From contig NVVW01000009.1 of assembly GCA_002733505.1 (NCBI GenBank), positions 1-64,000 on the forward strand: a stretch of DNA of 64,000 nt. The letters run 5' to 3'. A program made the position numbers and the translations under genes. Of this stretch, positions 35,015 to 44,089 are shown piece by piece. The notes below the pieces were generated by a model, which saw nothing but the letters and a program-made list of their open reading frames with translations, did no database searches and was not told the DNA's origin. The stretch comes from Methylophaga sp. Its GTDB lineage: Bacteria > Pseudomonadota > Gammaproteobacteria > Nitrosococcales > Methylophagaceae. The stretch's first letter is position 1. Each line of letters begins with the position of its first letter.

Positions 35015-35374
35015 TTAATTGAGTTGAAACGCATCTTTTATCCAAGTAATTTCTGGCTGTTCGCTATTCTGCATTGGCATTATTGCAATCACATCAAAAC
35101 GATAATCAAAATAATCCTGTTTAGATTGAAGTAAATAATGTTCAGCAGTGGTAATTATTTTTGCCTGTTTTTTGTGGTCAACACTTTCTAATGCGCTACC
35201 AAACCGGGCATTTTTTCGATAACGTACCTCAACAAAAACTAATGTGTGTTGATCTTGCATAATAAGATCAATTTCACCGCGACGACACTGATAATTTTGG
35301 CTTATTAATGTGAGCTTGTGTTTTTGTAAATACTGGTTTGCAAGTTCTTCAGCTTGTTCGCCTAAATTATTCAT
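35015..35374 (-). CDS. yraN: UPF0102 family endonuclease-like protein YraN
   Basis: 119 residues with the UPF0102 core GEQAEELANQYL, CRRGEIDLIMQDQHTLVFVEVRYR, a PD-(D/E)xK-like arrangement (E..D...EVR). Its biological role is not settled. The ATG overlaps the lpoA stop by ATGA. Confidence 0.92.
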   Translation of the reverse strand: MNNLGEQAEELANQYLQKHKLTLISQNYQCRRGEIDLIMQDQHTLVFVEVRYRKNARFGSALESVDHKKQAKIITTAEHYLLQSKQDYFDYRFDVIAIMPMQNSEQPEITWIKDAFQLN

Positions 35375-37248
35375 CTAGGCAATACTTGCAGTATGCCTTC
35401 ATCAAATTTCCCCCAACGTGTTTCACGGGTAATATGACCAAATTGGTCAATGGCTATTGCTCCCGTTGCACCACTAAAACTTAGGTTTGGGTCGCTGCTT
35501 AAGGCGTTTAATTCGGGTACTAAATGATAAGCATCGGTTCCCAAAGCATAAAGACGTTTTAAATGATTAAAGTTTTTAGGATTGCTAGTTGATAGCGTCA
35601 TATAGGTGGGATCAGATACGGCGAGATCATCAAAAACCCAGGGAATATCACCAATGATAAGCCTGTTGAGATCAATGTCTTGCTGTGGATCTTGATAGCC
35701 GGTATAGGCATGTGATGTTGCAATTATAGGCAGTCTGCCACTGCGATAAAATTTAAGTTGAGGCACTAACTGCCTTGCTTTTTCTGGTTTGGCAACTAAG
35801 AACAGAAAATCAATGTCCTGGCGACGGCGAGGTTCAAATTCTAAATTCCGGCCGACAGTGCGCGTTAAGGATTGGCTACGTTGCTTGCTTGTCACCAACC
35901 CCAACAGTGGTTTCAGAACGTCTGAAAAATCATTCTGAGCTACATCATAAGTGGCTTGGTTTAATACGATGCCATTGTTTATTTGCCATTGATCGATAAA
36001 TGCTGCGCTGATACGCTCCCCCCACTTATTTTGTGGGGCTAGCACTACCGCCCGTTCAAAACCTTGCGCATAGGCATAGTTGGCCACGGCGACGGCATCA
36101 TCTTCTGGTGCTAACCCAAACTGAAAAAGGTTGGCCTTACTTGCTTGGTCAGCAAGTCTATTGAGTGCTAATACAGGTACGGATAACGACACTGATTCAG
36201 CAAGTAATTGCACCGCAATTTTATCGAGTGGACCAATAACCAAACTAACGTTTTTATCGACAGCACGTTGGTATTGCTGTACAACATTACTGGCACCGTA
36301 TTCACGATCTGTTTCTACAGACAGAAAATGCAGCTGTGTATTTGATTGCGCCGTGAGGTGTGCCGCAATAATACCTTCTTTAATAGCTTTTGCGGCCATT
36401 TTATAAGACCCTGACTCAGGTAATAAAATAGCAATATCGGTGATGTTTTGAGGAAGATCCGTTGCAGTCATATCCCCCGTATTGACATGGCCAGGTGATG
36501 GGAAAATTGCAGGATCAGCAGGGTGATTAGGATAACTGCGATACCAGTCTTCCATAGCGACAGCTAACGGATCTGAATTTGCTGGATAGGCCTTAACAGC
36601 ATAAGCTAGGGCAAACCAACCGCTATCAATAGAAGGTGGAACGCCTGGGTTAAATAAATCTAGCATTTGAGGCGATAATTGCATTAATGCTTGCCACAAG
36701 TCCTGTTGGTTTTGCTCGCGTTCGGCATTATCTAACAGCGGTGCTAATAAAATATGACTATTTGCTTTTTCTAACCAGTTTTCAGTAAGTTGATACGCTT
36801 GAATTTGAAACTCAAGCATAACTTGCTTTTGTGGATCAGCTATATTTTTCAAATCAAAAGACTCTAATGCCTGCAATGCTTGTTCTGGCTGGTCATTGCT
36901 GAGTGCTATTTCTGCTTCCAAAATAGCCACGTCAATTTGTTTCGCTGCACTTAGTTTGTGACGATTTATTTTAGCTAAACTAGTAGTGGCTTCTGCTGAA
37001 TCATTATTTTGCCAATAAGCTAAAGCAGCATAGAGATAAAACTGTGCTTGTTGCTCATGATTATTGTTCTCAGCCAGATCAATATATTGTTTCGCCGCGC
37101 TAGCATAATCCCCCGATTGCTCTGCCTGCTCCGCCGCTAAAACGTCAGATTGATTGGGCCGTGTAGCAGTGTCTGGATCTATTGGTTGACATGCACTGAG
37201 GCTAATAGCAAAACAGATAACCAAGAACATGTAAATGCGTGAATTCAT
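35371..37248 (-). CDS. lpoA: Penicillin-binding protein activator LpoA
   Basis: 625 residues. A signal peptide with lipobox LSAC (Cys20) precedes a TPR-like helical N-terminal half (about 35-240) and a periplasmic-binding-protein type I domain (about 265-620, IAILLPESGSYKMAAKAIKEGI). It is an outer-membrane lipoprotein that activates PBP1A. It is divergent from rsmI, the usual order, although here 2.5 kb of inserted genes and repeats separate the two. Confidence 0.92.
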   Translation of the reverse strand: MNSRIYMFLVICFAISLSACQPIDPDTATRPNQSDVLAAEQAEQSGDYASAAKQYIDLAENNNHEQQAQFYLYAALAYWQNNDSAEATTSLAKINRHKLSAAKQIDVAILEAEIALSNDQPEQALQALESFDLKNIADPQKQVMLEFQIQAYQLTENWLEKANSHILLAPLLDNAEREQNQQDLWQALMQLSPQMLDLFNPGVPPSIDSGWFALAYAVKAYPANSDPLAVAMEDWYRSYPNHPADPAIFPSPGHVNTGDMTATDLPQNITDIAILLPESGSYKMAAKAIKEGIIAAHLTAQSNTQLHFLSVETDREYGASNVVQQYQRAVDKNVSLVIGPLDKIAVQLLAESVSLSVPVLALNRLADQASKANLFQFGLAPEDDAVAVANYAYAQGFERAVVLAPQNKWGERISAAFIDQWQINNGIVLNQATYDVAQNDFSDVLKPLLGLVTSKQRSQSLTRTVGRNLEFEPRRRQDIDFLFLVAKPEKARQLVPQLKFYRSGRLPIIATSHAYTGYQDPQQDIDLNRLIIGDIPWVFDDLAVSDPTYMTLSTSNPKNFNHLKRLYALGTDAYHLVPELNALSSDPNLSFSGATGAIAIDQFGHITRETRWGKFDEGILQVLPR

Positions 37249-37369
37249 ACGTTTAATATCTAATGAGTAATTAATTAAAACAATAATACATGAAGATGCA
37301 TGATTTAGTAGGATTTAAAACTGTTTTAGGAGTAGCCCCAGCCACACCTCCAAACAAATATTTTGTATA

Positions 37370-37528
37370 TACCCGTAATCATTCAAGTTGCGGTTTTTTA
37401 GTGCTCATAATGGATGGGCTAGCAAGGCATAATAGTAATGTAATAGTCGTTCTATTGCTTACTATTATAACGTAGATAGCGTATTCAGTATGGGTGCTAA
37501 AAATCTGCAACTTGAATGATTACGGGTA
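37370..37528. repeat. Copy of the TACCC/GGGTA element (first of a tandem pair)
   Basis: Left arm tacccgtaatcattcaagtt and two more bases (37370-37391) is the exact reverse complement of the right arm (37507-37528). TA lies outside both ends. The interior contains a second inverted repeat, attactatt-like sequences around 37430-37465. The gap from lpoA to 37810 consists mostly of this pair. Confidence 0.85.
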
Positions 37529-37530
37529 TA

Positions 37531-37687
37531 TACCCGTGATCATTCAATCTGTGAAGATTCAGGGCAAAAATAGAAAGCCAGAGCTACGTTGCAATGCTTG
37601 ACAAGGACTAGTCATTGCCTTCACATTACGCCTTGCTCTGACCTTCGTGCTAAGCTCTGAAATCTGCATCTTCAAGTAATTTGGGTA
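37531..37687. repeat. Copy of the TACCC/GGGTA element (second of a tandem pair)
   Basis: It begins two bases after the previous copy, sharing one TA between them. The left end is identical to the copy at 20066 for 33 bases. The right end (ttcaagtaatttgggta) is a variant terminus also seen at 39667. The interior motif 37605-37635 (ggactagtcattgcc and on) is shared with 20119-20149 in reverse and in part with 45170 onward. Confidence 0.85.
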
Positions 37688-37810
37688 TATATAAATGAAA
37701 AAAATAAAATTTTAGTGGAATAATGCTTGCTCTTGTTGTATTTTCACGGGCTATTTATTATTTATAAATAGCAACATTATTTTAAGATAATTTAGGAGTA
37801 AGTCATTTTG

Positions 37811-38383
37811 ATGAAACAACAAATAAGATTATTAGCCATTTTTTTACTAACACTTCCAGTTGTTGTCATGGCGGCAACAGCACCGACTCGTCATGTCGTA
37901 GAAGAAAAAATCGTAATCAATGCAGACCCTGCGGCTGTCTGGGAAGTGGTTAAGGATTTTGACGGTATTCATAACTGGCATCCGGCGATTACTGCTACTG
38001 AAGCTACTGGTGGTAATGAACCAGGCGCTAGTCGCACAATAACATTGGCTGATGGAAATACCATTACTGAAGAGTTAAAAACGTTTAGTGAAGAGAAACA
38101 GTCTTTCAAATACAGCATTAAAAATATGAGTTCTGTAGGGACTATTGATGATCATGGTGAAACGTTGGATATCCCTGTTATTCCTGTTGCTAAATACGTT
38201 TCATTCATTACTGTAAAAGCAGTGGATGGCGGAACAGAAGTAACGTGGAAAGCAAAGTTTACTCGCGCTTATGGTGGTCATCATGAGGTGCCGGCTGAGC
38301 TGGGAGATGAGGTTGCTGTGAAGGCTGTAACAGATATTTATAAAGCTGGGTTAGGAAATCTCAAAGCCATGCTGGAAAAATAA
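37811..38383 (+). CDS. Exported SRPBCC (START-like) family protein
   Basis: 190 residues with a signal peptide (to about 22, VVMAATAP) and a SRPBCC ligand-binding fold (EKIVINADPAAVWEVVKDFDGIHNWHPAI, then GTEVTWKAKFTR). The ligand is unknown. The ribosome site AGGAG is 12 bases from ATG 37811 and 9 from an in-frame TTG at 37808, so the latter is an alternative start. It lies between the repeats and htpX, in the region that separates lpoA from rsmI. Confidence 0.82.
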   Translation: MKQQIRLLAIFLLTLPVVVMAATAPTRHVVEEKIVINADPAAVWEVVKDFDGIHNWHPAITATEATGGNEPGASRTITLADGNTITEELKTFSEEKQSFKYSIKNMSSVGTIDDHGETLDIPVIPVAKYVSFITVKAVDGGTEVTWKAKFTRAYGGHHEVPAELGDEVAVKAVTDIYKAGLGNLKAMLEK

Positions 38384-38425
38384 TTTCAGTCTATTTTTTG
38401 TTTGAGCGTATCGTAAAATGCAAAG

Positions 38426-38449
38426 CGACCTTAATTTTAAGGTCGTTTT
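38426..38449 (+). terminator. Rho-independent terminator of the SRPBCC gene
   Basis: A perfect 9-base stem cgaccttaa (38426-38434) and ttaaggtcg (38437-38445), separated by TT, is followed by four T residues. It lies about 45 bases after the stop. Confidence 0.75.
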
Positions 38450-38613
38450 ACTGGTATCTTAAAGTAAGTTTTTGGAGTATTGCATTTTCAGGCCATTTAA
38501 CCATAGCTGATAGTCGGACTGTAATTAATGTTCGAAAATTACGAATTTAATAGTGGGAATATTCGAATTAACTTGTTATTAGATGTGCAGTATGATCGCT
38601 ATCTGATATCATT

Positions 38614-38634
38614 CATCTTGAATGATCATGGGTA
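38614..38634 (+). repeat. Right end only of a TACCC/GGGTA element
   Basis: Sequence catcttgaatgatcatgg, then gta with TA after it, matches the family right terminus. I see no left end in 38450-38613. It lies 29 bases before htpX and may be a solo end. Confidence 0.6.
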
Positions 38635-38663
38635 TAAATAGCAAAAACAAGGCAGGTTAAAGT

Positions 38664-39554
38664 ATGAAACGAATGTTCTTATTTATTATGACTAATATTG
38701 CCATCATGGCAGTGCTGAGTATTACCTTAAGGTTATTAGGCGTCGATAGCATTTTGGCTGAAAATGGTTCAGATCTTAATATTCAAGCATTAGTCATACT
38801 CTCTGGCGTAATTGGTTTTGGCGGCTCGATCATTTCATTGTTCATGTCGAAATGGATGGCAAAACGTATGACGGGTGCAGTAGTAATTACCCATCCAAAG
38901 ACTAATATTGAGCGATGGCTTGTGAGCACTGTAGAAAAACAGGCAAAAATTGTTGGGATAAAAATGCCAGAGGTAGCCATTTTTCCATCACCAGCAATGA
39001 ATGCCTTTGCCACTGGCGCATCTAAAAACAATTCACTAATGGCCGTATCACAGGGGTTATTAGATACTATGTCACAAGGTGAGGTAGAGGCCGTTGTTGG
39101 CCATGAAATGAGCCACATAGCGAATGGAGATATGGTGACTTTGGCCTTGATTCAAGGTGTGGTGAATACATTTGTGGTTTTTGTCTCTCGTATTGTAGGA
39201 CATATCGTGGATCGTGTGATTTTAAAAAACCAACGTGGGCATGGTATTGGATATTTCGTAACGGTGATGATTACACAGGTTATTTTATCTATTTTGGCCT
39301 CTACCATTGTGATGTACTTTTCCAGAAGGCGTGAATTTATTGCAGATACGGGAGGAGCCGATTTGGCCGGTCACCAGAATATGATTAATGCTTTGAAGCG
39401 CTTAGGGCAGGTGGAAGAGGTTGAGCCTTTACCAGAACAGATGGCCGCTTTTGGTATTAACGATAAGGGTGGCATAATGGCCTTGTTTTCATCTCACCCT
39501 CCTATCGAAGCAAGAATTAAGGCTTTGGAAAATCGGGTTGTTTCCAGAAGCTAG
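38664..39554 (+). CDS. htpX: Protease HtpX, membrane zinc metalloprotease
   Basis: 296 residues with two N-terminal helices, the zinc motif HEMSH near 147-151, the third ligand region RRREFIADTGGADLAG near 221-236, and two more helices between them. It degrades damaged membrane proteins at the cytoplasmic face. Placement between lpoA and rsmI is unusual. Confidence 0.95.
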   Translation: MKRMFLFIMTNIAIMAVLSITLRLLGVDSILAENGSDLNIQALVILSGVIGFGGSIISLFMSKWMAKRMTGAVVITHPKTNIERWLVSTVEKQAKIVGIKMPEVAIFPSPAMNAFATGASKNNSLMAVSQGLLDTMSQGEVEAVVGHEMSHIANGDMVTLALIQGVVNTFVVFVSRIVGHIVDRVILKNQRGHGIGYFVTVMITQVILSILASTIVMYFSRRREFIADTGGADLAGHQNMINALKRLGQVEEVEPLPEQMAAFGINDKGGIMALFSSHPPIEARIKALENRVVSRS

Positions 39555-39561
39555 AGTTATA

Positions 39562-39667
39562 TACCCAAAATCATTCAATCTGTAAATTTTCGCTCTTCCG
39601 TCACTCCCGCTAAAAGCATGCGGGAGTGACGAAAAAGGTAAACCTACATCTTCAAGTATTTTGGGTA
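39562..39667. repeat. Short copy of the TACCC/GGGTA element with a strong central hairpin
   Basis: The left end tacccaaaatcattcaatct and right end cttcaagtattttgggta are family termini, with TA on both sides. The centre is a perfect 11-base stem, gtcactcccgc (39600-39610) and gcgggagtgac (39620-39630). At 106 bases it is the shortest complete copy and looks like an internal deletion of the 4764 and 14201 type. It could act as a terminator for htpX. Confidence 0.8.
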
Positions 39668-39794
39668 TAGACTTGAACCACGGAATCAAAAGTGTGCTTG
39701 TGTAGGAAATGAAATAGCTTAAGGAATATATGAGTTCATGACTTGTTCAGAGGCTCCTTAACTGAATAATAATTTACAAATAAGGCGGTGCCCC

Positions 39795-40640
39795 ATGTCA
39801 GCATATCAAGTAGCAACGCTTTATATTGTCGCCACACCGATTGGTAATCTATCGGATATTTCACAGCGCGCAATTGATACCCTACAAGAGGTGGATGTCA
39901 TTGCTGCGGAAGATACTCGGCATAGCGGTAAGTTATTACAACACTATTTAATATCGACACCGATGATTTCTGTGCACGAACATAATGAGCAACAACGTAG
40001 TGAAGTATTATTAGCTAGATTGCAACAGGGTGAATCGGTAGCACTCATTAGCGATGCGGGTACACCATTAATCAGTGATCCTGGCTATCGCCTAGTCTCA
40101 TTAGTTCGCAAACATAATATCCGTGTAGTGCCAATCCCCGGAAGCTGTGCTTTAATTAGTGCCTTATCTGCGTCAGGTTTAGCATCAGACCGGTTTAGCT
40201 TCGAAGGGTTTTTGCCATCCAAACAGGGAGCACGACAACAAGCCTTGCAAGCGTTAGAAAACGAGCGTCGAACATTAATTTTTTATGAAAGCCCCCGACG
40301 ATTAAAATCATGCCTGACTGATATGGTGGCTGTTTTTGGAGAAGATCGCCCTGCTTGTTTAGCGAGAGAGTTAACAAAATTACATGAAACAATTGACACC
40401 AAGCCGTTGGTAGAGTTACTTGCATGGGTAAGTGATGATAGTAACCAACAACGTGGTGAATGTGTTTTGCTGATAGAAGGGATTAAAGAACAAAAAGAAA
40501 GTAGCGAAATAGCAGTGAATCAAATGTTAACGGTATTATTGAAAGAATTACCGGTGAAGAAGGCTGCTGCAATTACAGCATCATTATTAGATGTAAGTAA
40601 AAATACAGCCTACGACATGGCGTTAAAACTTAAGCAGTAA
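39795..40640 (+). CDS. rsmI: 16S rRNA (cytidine(1402)-2'-O)-methyltransferase RsmI
   Basis: 281 residues with the tetrapyrrole-methylase fold: TLYIVATPIGNLSDISQRAIDTL near 8-30, AAEDTRHSGKLL, SDAGTPLISDPGY and FYESPRRL. It methylates C1402 of 16S rRNA. In gammaproteobacteria rnpB follows shortly after, as here (25 bases). Confidence 0.97.
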   Translation: MSAYQVATLYIVATPIGNLSDISQRAIDTLQEVDVIAAEDTRHSGKLLQHYLISTPMISVHEHNEQQRSEVLLARLQQGESVALISDAGTPLISDPGYRLVSLVRKHNIRVVPIPGSCALISALSASGLASDRFSFEGFLPSKQGARQQALQALENERRTLIFYESPRRLKSCLTDMVAVFGEDRPACLARELTKLHETIDTKPLVELLAWVSDDSNQQRGECVLLIEGIKEQKESSEIAVNQMLTVLLKELPVKKAAAITASLLDVSKNTAYDMALKLKQ

Positions 40641-40665
40641 ATTCAACAATACGATAAAATGTATC

Positions 40666-41025
40666 GAAGAGATGGCCAGACAATCGCGCTGTTAGCTAGA
40701 CTAATGGTGAGGAAAGTCCGGGCTCCAATGGGCAGGGTGCCAGATAACGTCTGGAAAGCGTGAGCTTATGGCAAGTGCCACAGAAAATATACCGCCTGAT
40801 TCGTCAGGTAAGGGTGAAATGGTGCGGTAAGAGCGCACCGCGCGACTGGTAACAGCCGTGGCAGGGTAAACCCCACCTGGAGCAAGACCAAATAGAAGAG
40901 CAGTTTGCATTGCAAACAGATACGGCCCGTATCGTTCTTGGGTAGGTTGCTTGAGGCATGCAGTGATGTATGTCCCAGATGAATGATTGTTCTCGACAGA
41001 ACCCGGCTTATCGGCCATCTCTTTC
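40666..41025 (+). ncRNA. rnpB: RNase P RNA (class A)
   Basis: The conserved core blocks are in order: gaggaaagtccgggctcc at 40709-40726, gtgccagataacg-like P-region at 40738-40752, the agcgcaccgcgc and gggtaaaccccacctgg blocks near 40830-40880, and acagaacccggcttatcgg near 40997-41014. The P1 helix pairs agagatggcc (40669-40678) with ggccatctct (41013-41022). It is the catalytic RNA that trims tRNA 5' leaders. Ends are set from P1 and are approximate. Confidence 0.95.
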
Positions 41026-41032
41026 TTTATTA

Positions 41033-41455
41033 TGGGTCTATGTCGTTTTAAGTGGGCAATACATCTATTTTTTATAGACACAGAGACCACTGGGTACACA
41101 GAGTTAAAATCTGTGCCTCATGAATTTTTACTATTTTATCCACAGATTTAAGCTCCAGAATTAAATAATCATCCACCAAAAAATCAAGCCTGTAGCCACA
41201 TTCTAGCTTTATATCTTTGTACTCTATTGGAATGGATGCCTGAGCAATAAAGGGTACATTCTTTACACTTAGTTCATAAGCTAAACATTTTTCATAGGTG
41301 TTTTCCAATAATCCAGCACCTAAATTACGATGTACTTCAATTGCACAACCTATCACTATTTCTGAAAGCTCCCTACTACAATTTTTCATACTCCGTGTCC
41401 TCTGTGGTCTCTGTGTCTATTTATTCTACCCACTCATTATGGCATAGAGCCATTT
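41033..41455. mobile_element. Inverted-repeat unit carrying a GxxExxY gene
   Basis: atagacacagagaccac at 41074-41090 is the exact reverse complement of 41404-41420. Similarity continues outward: 41033-41062 (atgggtctatg to agtgggcaata) resembles the reverse complement of about 41421-41455 at lower identity. The unit contains only the GxxExxY gene, whose last residues are encoded by one repeat arm. Confidence 0.55.
41072..41389 (-). CDS. GxxExxY family protein, C-terminally altered
   Basis: 105 residues. GLLENTYEKCLAYEL near 26-40 is the GxxExxY signature, followed by ECGYRLDFLVDDYLILELKSV, a PD-(D/E)xK-like core (D..ELK), and HEAQILT. The family usually continues with a further strand-helix (a LxxGLLINF-like segment); here the protein ends TLCTQWSLCL, encoded by the inverted repeat, so it is probably truncated. 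Function of the family is unknown; a nuclease-like role is only suggested by the fold. Confidence 0.78.
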   Translation of the reverse strand: MKNCSRELSEIVIGCAIEVHRNLGAGLLENTYEKCLAYELSVKNVPFIAQASIPIEYKDIKLECGYRLDFLVDDYLILELKSVDKIVKIHEAQILTLCTQWSLCL

Positions 41456-42012
41456 TATGGATGGTTCTTGCGATGAAGAGTCGCGATAAAGTTGGCTTGT
41501 TCTGTTGAGCGGTTACTTATTGAATGAGTAACATTGCTATCAAGATAGATGCAATCACCTTTTTTCAAAACATGCTCAGTATTATTAGTCTTTACACATA
41601 GTTCATGATCCAATGCCAAAATAAATTTATCAGAATCAAGGTGAATTATATCGTTTAGGGTTGCCTCGCCATCAAGACATTCATGGAATATTTCTAGACA
41701 TGCACGCTTCATTGATGGCGATATTATTCTTTTATTGTGGACTTTATTCTCAAGTGTAAATTGCTGTTCTGTAGGGTGAAATATAACTTGACCAGAATTT
41801 TTAGCTTGGAACATATCTGAAAGTGAGCATCCTAAACCTTCTGCGATACGTGATGCAGTTTGAATACTCGGCTGCACTTGTGCTAGTTCAATCTTAGATA
41901 TAATGGATTTGCTAACGCCAGATCGCTCGGCGAGAGCTTGAAGACTAAACCCCATTTTCTTTCTTTTAGATATCAACCTCTGTTGATATAGCTGATATGA
42001 AGAATCCGCCAT
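41455..42012 (-). CDS. XRE-family regulator with C-terminal cupin domain
   Basis: 185 residues. The HTH_3 domain spans about 12-66 (KRKKMGFSLQALAERSGVSKSIISKIELAQVQPS) and a small cupin domain about 110-180 (ALDHELCVKTNNTEHVLKKGDCIYLDSNVTHSISN). Such proteins sense a small molecule with the cupin. It is divergent from the signalling gene at 42233 across 220 bases and may control it, which is inference. No ligand can be named. Confidence 0.87.
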   Translation of the reverse strand: MADSSYQLYQQRLISKRKKMGFSLQALAERSGVSKSIISKIELAQVQPSIQTASRIAEGLGCSLSDMFQAKNSGQVIFHPTEQQFTLENKVHNKRIISPSMKRACLEIFHECLDGEATLNDIIHLDSDKFILALDHELCVKTNNTEHVLKKGDCIYLDSNVTHSISNRSTEQANFIATLHRKNHP

Positions 42013-42232
42013 AAGTTGCCATACGTCCTATATGCCAGTAAGTAATTATAAGCCTTAATGATACATCAGAACAAGCTAAAGAGGAATAACCCTACTTATA
42101 GTGTTGACTATATAGCTAAGATTGTGTGAGAATTCTGTTACGATGTCTCATATAAGAGATTAATTTCCATGATATGATTCAATATTAGGATATGCATGAA
42201 TGTGATAAGAAATATTAGATAGGTAAAAAACC

Positions 42233-44089
42233 ATGCCCAATAGCCATGAAAATTATGATGAACAGATAAAAATACAACACATTATCAGCAATTATCTCGG
42301 TAATAGTGCTCCTGTAGATGGGGTGCGTATTTTGACTATTCCGAAAGATAGAATTAATGGTGATTTCCATATAGCGCTACGCAATGGCAATTCAACTTTT
42401 TTATTGGTAGCTGATGGAGCAGGCTATGGCCTATCGGCATTAATGCCAGGGTTAAGCTTCCCTAGTATTTTCGTAAAACTGGTGAATAAGGGCCATTCCA
42501 TCTTAACGATTGCATCCAAGCTAAATGATGAATTATGTAGATATAAACATAAAGGCTATTTTATAGCGGTAACACTGGTGCAGATAAACGAAGTTGAAGG
42601 TTATGTAGAAGTGCTAAATTGCGGTAATCCAGCGGCTTTATTAATTAGTGAACAAGGCAAGCTTTTACATAAATTTAAATCTAAATCATTAGCCTGCGGC
42701 ATTATCGAAAATGATGATTATGATCTATTAACGGAGCGTTTTCAGCTTGAAGAACCGGCTAAACTTTATGTGTTTACCGATGGCATACAGGACACATTGA
42801 TCCAAAGTGGAATGTGTAAAAATATGGCAGCACATGAATTGCTTTATACGAGTAGGGAAGTAACTAAGTGTTTTGATTTAATGTGCTCGGATGTTGAGCA
42901 AGCGCGACTAAAAGGTAATGCCGATGATATTACATTAGTAGAAGTTAGCATTAATTCGGAAAATCATTCTATAGGTGAAGGTGCAGCAGACGCTGAATAT
43001 CAAGCTGACAAAATAAATGATTGGGATAGTAACGAGACACTCTCAAATTACAGCATTCTTTGCATTGACCCTGACACGTCATCATTAGATTTTCTTGCTA
43101 AAAACTTAGCACAGCAACTTCGAAATATTGATCTTTGCGAGACGGTTGACCAAGCGATTATCGCCTATCAGTATCAAGCTGATTTGATTATCATAGATCT
43201 TGAGTTTCTACTAAAAAATCAACAAAAGTTAGCATTGTTTTTAGCAGATCATAACTTATGTATACCTATTATAGTAAGCTGTGAGCCCTCTAACGTGATT
43301 GTGGCAGAACAGTTATTTTCCTTGCCAATAATGCGATATTTACGCAAGCCTTTTGTAATAAAAGAACTAATAAATGTAGTTCAGCAATGTGCTTATAATC
43401 TTGAGCAACAACGAAAATTGAAGATTAAATCTTCCGTTTTTCTTTCATCATCTTTGGCTATGACTATCACTGATGCAAACAAACGCATTATTCGAGTTAA
43501 TGGTGCTTTTTGCGCTATTACCGGCTATAAAGAGGATGAGGTTATTAATTGCAATCCCAGACTGCTTAGTTCCGGTAAACACGATTCTGCTTTTTATCAA
43601 CAAATGTGGCAGAGCATTAATACCACGGGACACTGGAGTGGTGAGATTTGGAATAAAAGAAAAAATGGAGAGGTTTTCTTAGAATGGATTACGATTAATG
43701 CAAATAAAAATAAACAAGGAGATATAGTATCGTATTGTTCTGTTTTTGCTGATATTACCGAGAGAAAAGCAGTTGATGAAGCGGTTAAAAGGCTAAGTTA
43801 CTATGATGAATTAACAAATTTACCTAATCGACGCTTATTTAAAAATAAGCTTGAACAGGAAATAAAACGAGCAGATAAAAAACAATATAAGTTTGCGGTG
43901 TTATTTCTGGATATAGATAATTTTAAAGAAGTGAATGATACATTAGGCCACGAATATGGCGACGATATTTTAAAAGAAACGGCCACTAGGTTGAATGATT
44001 GTCTACGCCATTCAGATTTTATTGCTCGAATGGGGGGAGATGAATTCACTATCTGTATCGTCACCATGCGATTCCACCTTGGATATTGA
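42233..44089 (+). pseudogene. Phosphatase-receiver-PAS-GGDEF part of a broken signalling gene
   Basis: 618 codons. A SpoIIE-type PP2C-like phosphatase (about 40-240) has ADGAGYG and YVFTDGIQD in place of common variants, and DDITLVEV. A receiver (about 270-390) has IDPD, phospho-acceptor Asp in IIIDLEF, and the Lys of RKPF. A PAS (about 400-510), then a GGDEF domain (LTNLPNRRLFKNKL and RMGGDEFTICI) follow. The frame then stops after VTMRFHLGY, whereas the frame +1 continues the GGDEF domain. One extra base, or two missing, would cause this. Confidence 0.85.

Noticed and set aside
37290-37475. Short open frame in the lpoA upstream gap
   Set aside because: It runs across the terminal repeat of the element at 37370 and its composition follows the repeat, with no ribosome site.
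40701-41099. A 132-codon open frame antisense to RNase P RNA
   Set aside because: It lies entirely on the opposite strand of the conserved rnpB core, has no ribosome site and no recognisable domain; such frames are common artefacts in rnpB.
43995-44044. Independent start of the EAL-containing frame at ATG 43995
   Set aside because: The first 17 codons overlap the GGDEF motif region of the other frame and encode no known sequence; no ribosome site is visible.
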